DNA from: Halioxenophilus sp033283405
GTDB lineage: Bacteria; Pseudomonadota; Gammaproteobacteria; Pseudomonadales; Cellvibrionaceae
Assembly (NCBI RefSeq): GCF_033283405.1
Contig: NZ_JAWMQR010000003.1
Span: 62,001 to 126,000 of the forward strand
Direction of reading: 5' to 3'
DNA length: 64,000 bases
Part shown: positions 63,745 to 64,000 of the stretch, piece after piece
How positions within the stretch are numbered: the first letter of the stretch is position 1
Layout of the letters: every line of letters starts with the position of its first letter
The notes under the pieces: model-generated
The model's input: only the letters and a program-made list of their open reading frames with translations
Told to the model about the DNA's origin: nothing
Databases searched by the model: none
Program-made: the position numbers and the translations under genes

Positions 63745-64000
63745 TCAGGCCGACGCCAGATGATTCCCCAGCCGTAACGCCAAGCCCACCAGGGTCAGTG
63801 TTGGGTTAACGGCACCACAGTTGGGGAAGACGGCGTTGGAACAGAGGTAGAGGTTGTCGGTGTCATGCACCCTGAGGTTGCCATCCACCACACCGTCGGC
63901 GGCATCGACCGACATCCGGCAGGTACTGGTGGCGTGGTCGACCCGATTGCCCCAGAAGGAGCGATCTTCAATATTTTTCAGCCCCGCCTCTTTTAACACC
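63745..64000 (-). CDS. GMC family oxidoreductase, C-terminal fragment
   Basis: The 3' end of a minus-strand gene that continues past the right edge. The visible 85 residues contain HATSTCRMS with the first active-site histidine region, and NAVFPNCGAVNPTLTLVGLALRL, the conserved C-terminal Asn/His-region pattern of GMC flavoenzymes (glucose-methanol-choline oxidoreductases). The N-terminal FAD-binding part is not in the window, so substrate cannot be judged. Confidence 0.82.
   Translation of the reverse strand, partial: VLKEAGLKNIEDRSFWGNRVDHATSTCRMSVDAADGVVDGNLRVHDTDNLYLCSNAVFPNCGAVNPTLTLVGLALRLGNHLASA

Overview
The window is a stretch of gammaproteobacterial chromosome with no phage, transposase, integrase, CRISPR array, rRNA or tRNA that I can recognise. 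The housekeeping genes are a sigma32-type groES-groEL locus downstream of fxsA, ampD-ampE next to a DUF1631 gene, ampG, yajQ, a complete rnfABCDGE operon, hemN behind an FNR/Anr-type box, and the start of a class I fumarase. Together with TonB-dependent and aromatic-degradation genes they suggest a free-living, probably marine, Pseudomonas/Cellvibrio/Spongiibacter-like aerobe. That placement is inference.

Region 1 (1-22 kb) is mostly core: the fumarase 5' end, a strongly structured leader ahead of a small Lar-like zinc ribbon, a coiled-coil membrane protein, groEL/groES/fxsA, a DUF481 outer-membrane protein, an alkyltransferase-like DNA-repair protein, ampG, an ABC-2 exporter, yajQ-ampE-ampD, DUF1631, the Rnf ion pump, an HDOD signalling protein and a YceI protein. 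Region 2 (22.4-31.7 kb) is envelope and salvage: a TonB-dependent receptor with a Tat-exported PhoD phosphatase, a basic amino-acid decarboxylase, and an overlapping pair encoding a lipoprotein MTA/SAH-nucleosidase-like enzyme and an exported nucleoside hydrolase.

Region 3 (31.7-57.6 kb) is a visibly AT-richer catabolic block. A DmpR/XylR-type sigma54 activator lies upstream of catechol 2,3-dioxygenase and a six-component phenol hydroxylase (P0-P5). A second gene run encodes the 4-oxalocrotonate branch of meta-cleavage (semialdehyde dehydrogenase, tautomerase, decarboxylase, hydratase, aldolase, acetaldehyde dehydrogenase), plus a short-chain-dehydrogenase-like protein lacking catalytic residues, an extra tautomerase and an XylT-like ferredoxin. 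No 2-hydroxymuconic semialdehyde hydrolase gene is present. A LysR regulator divides this from an envelope operon (Ycf48-like lipoprotein, MMPL/RND permease, DUF1302 barrel, DUF1329 protein) that ends in a Rieske oxygenase. The most notable regulatory feature is a pair of near-identical ATAC-type operator arrays, one beside the LysR gene and one before the dehydrogenase gene. It suggests that one regulator joins envelope transport to the lower pathway, while DmpR/sigma54 drives the upper pathway.

Region 4 (57.6-64 kb) holds an AraC regulator, a LysE-type exporter, a divergent PhzF/MocR pair with a perfect 20-bp palindrome between them, hemN, and the 3' end of a GMC oxidoreductase gene.
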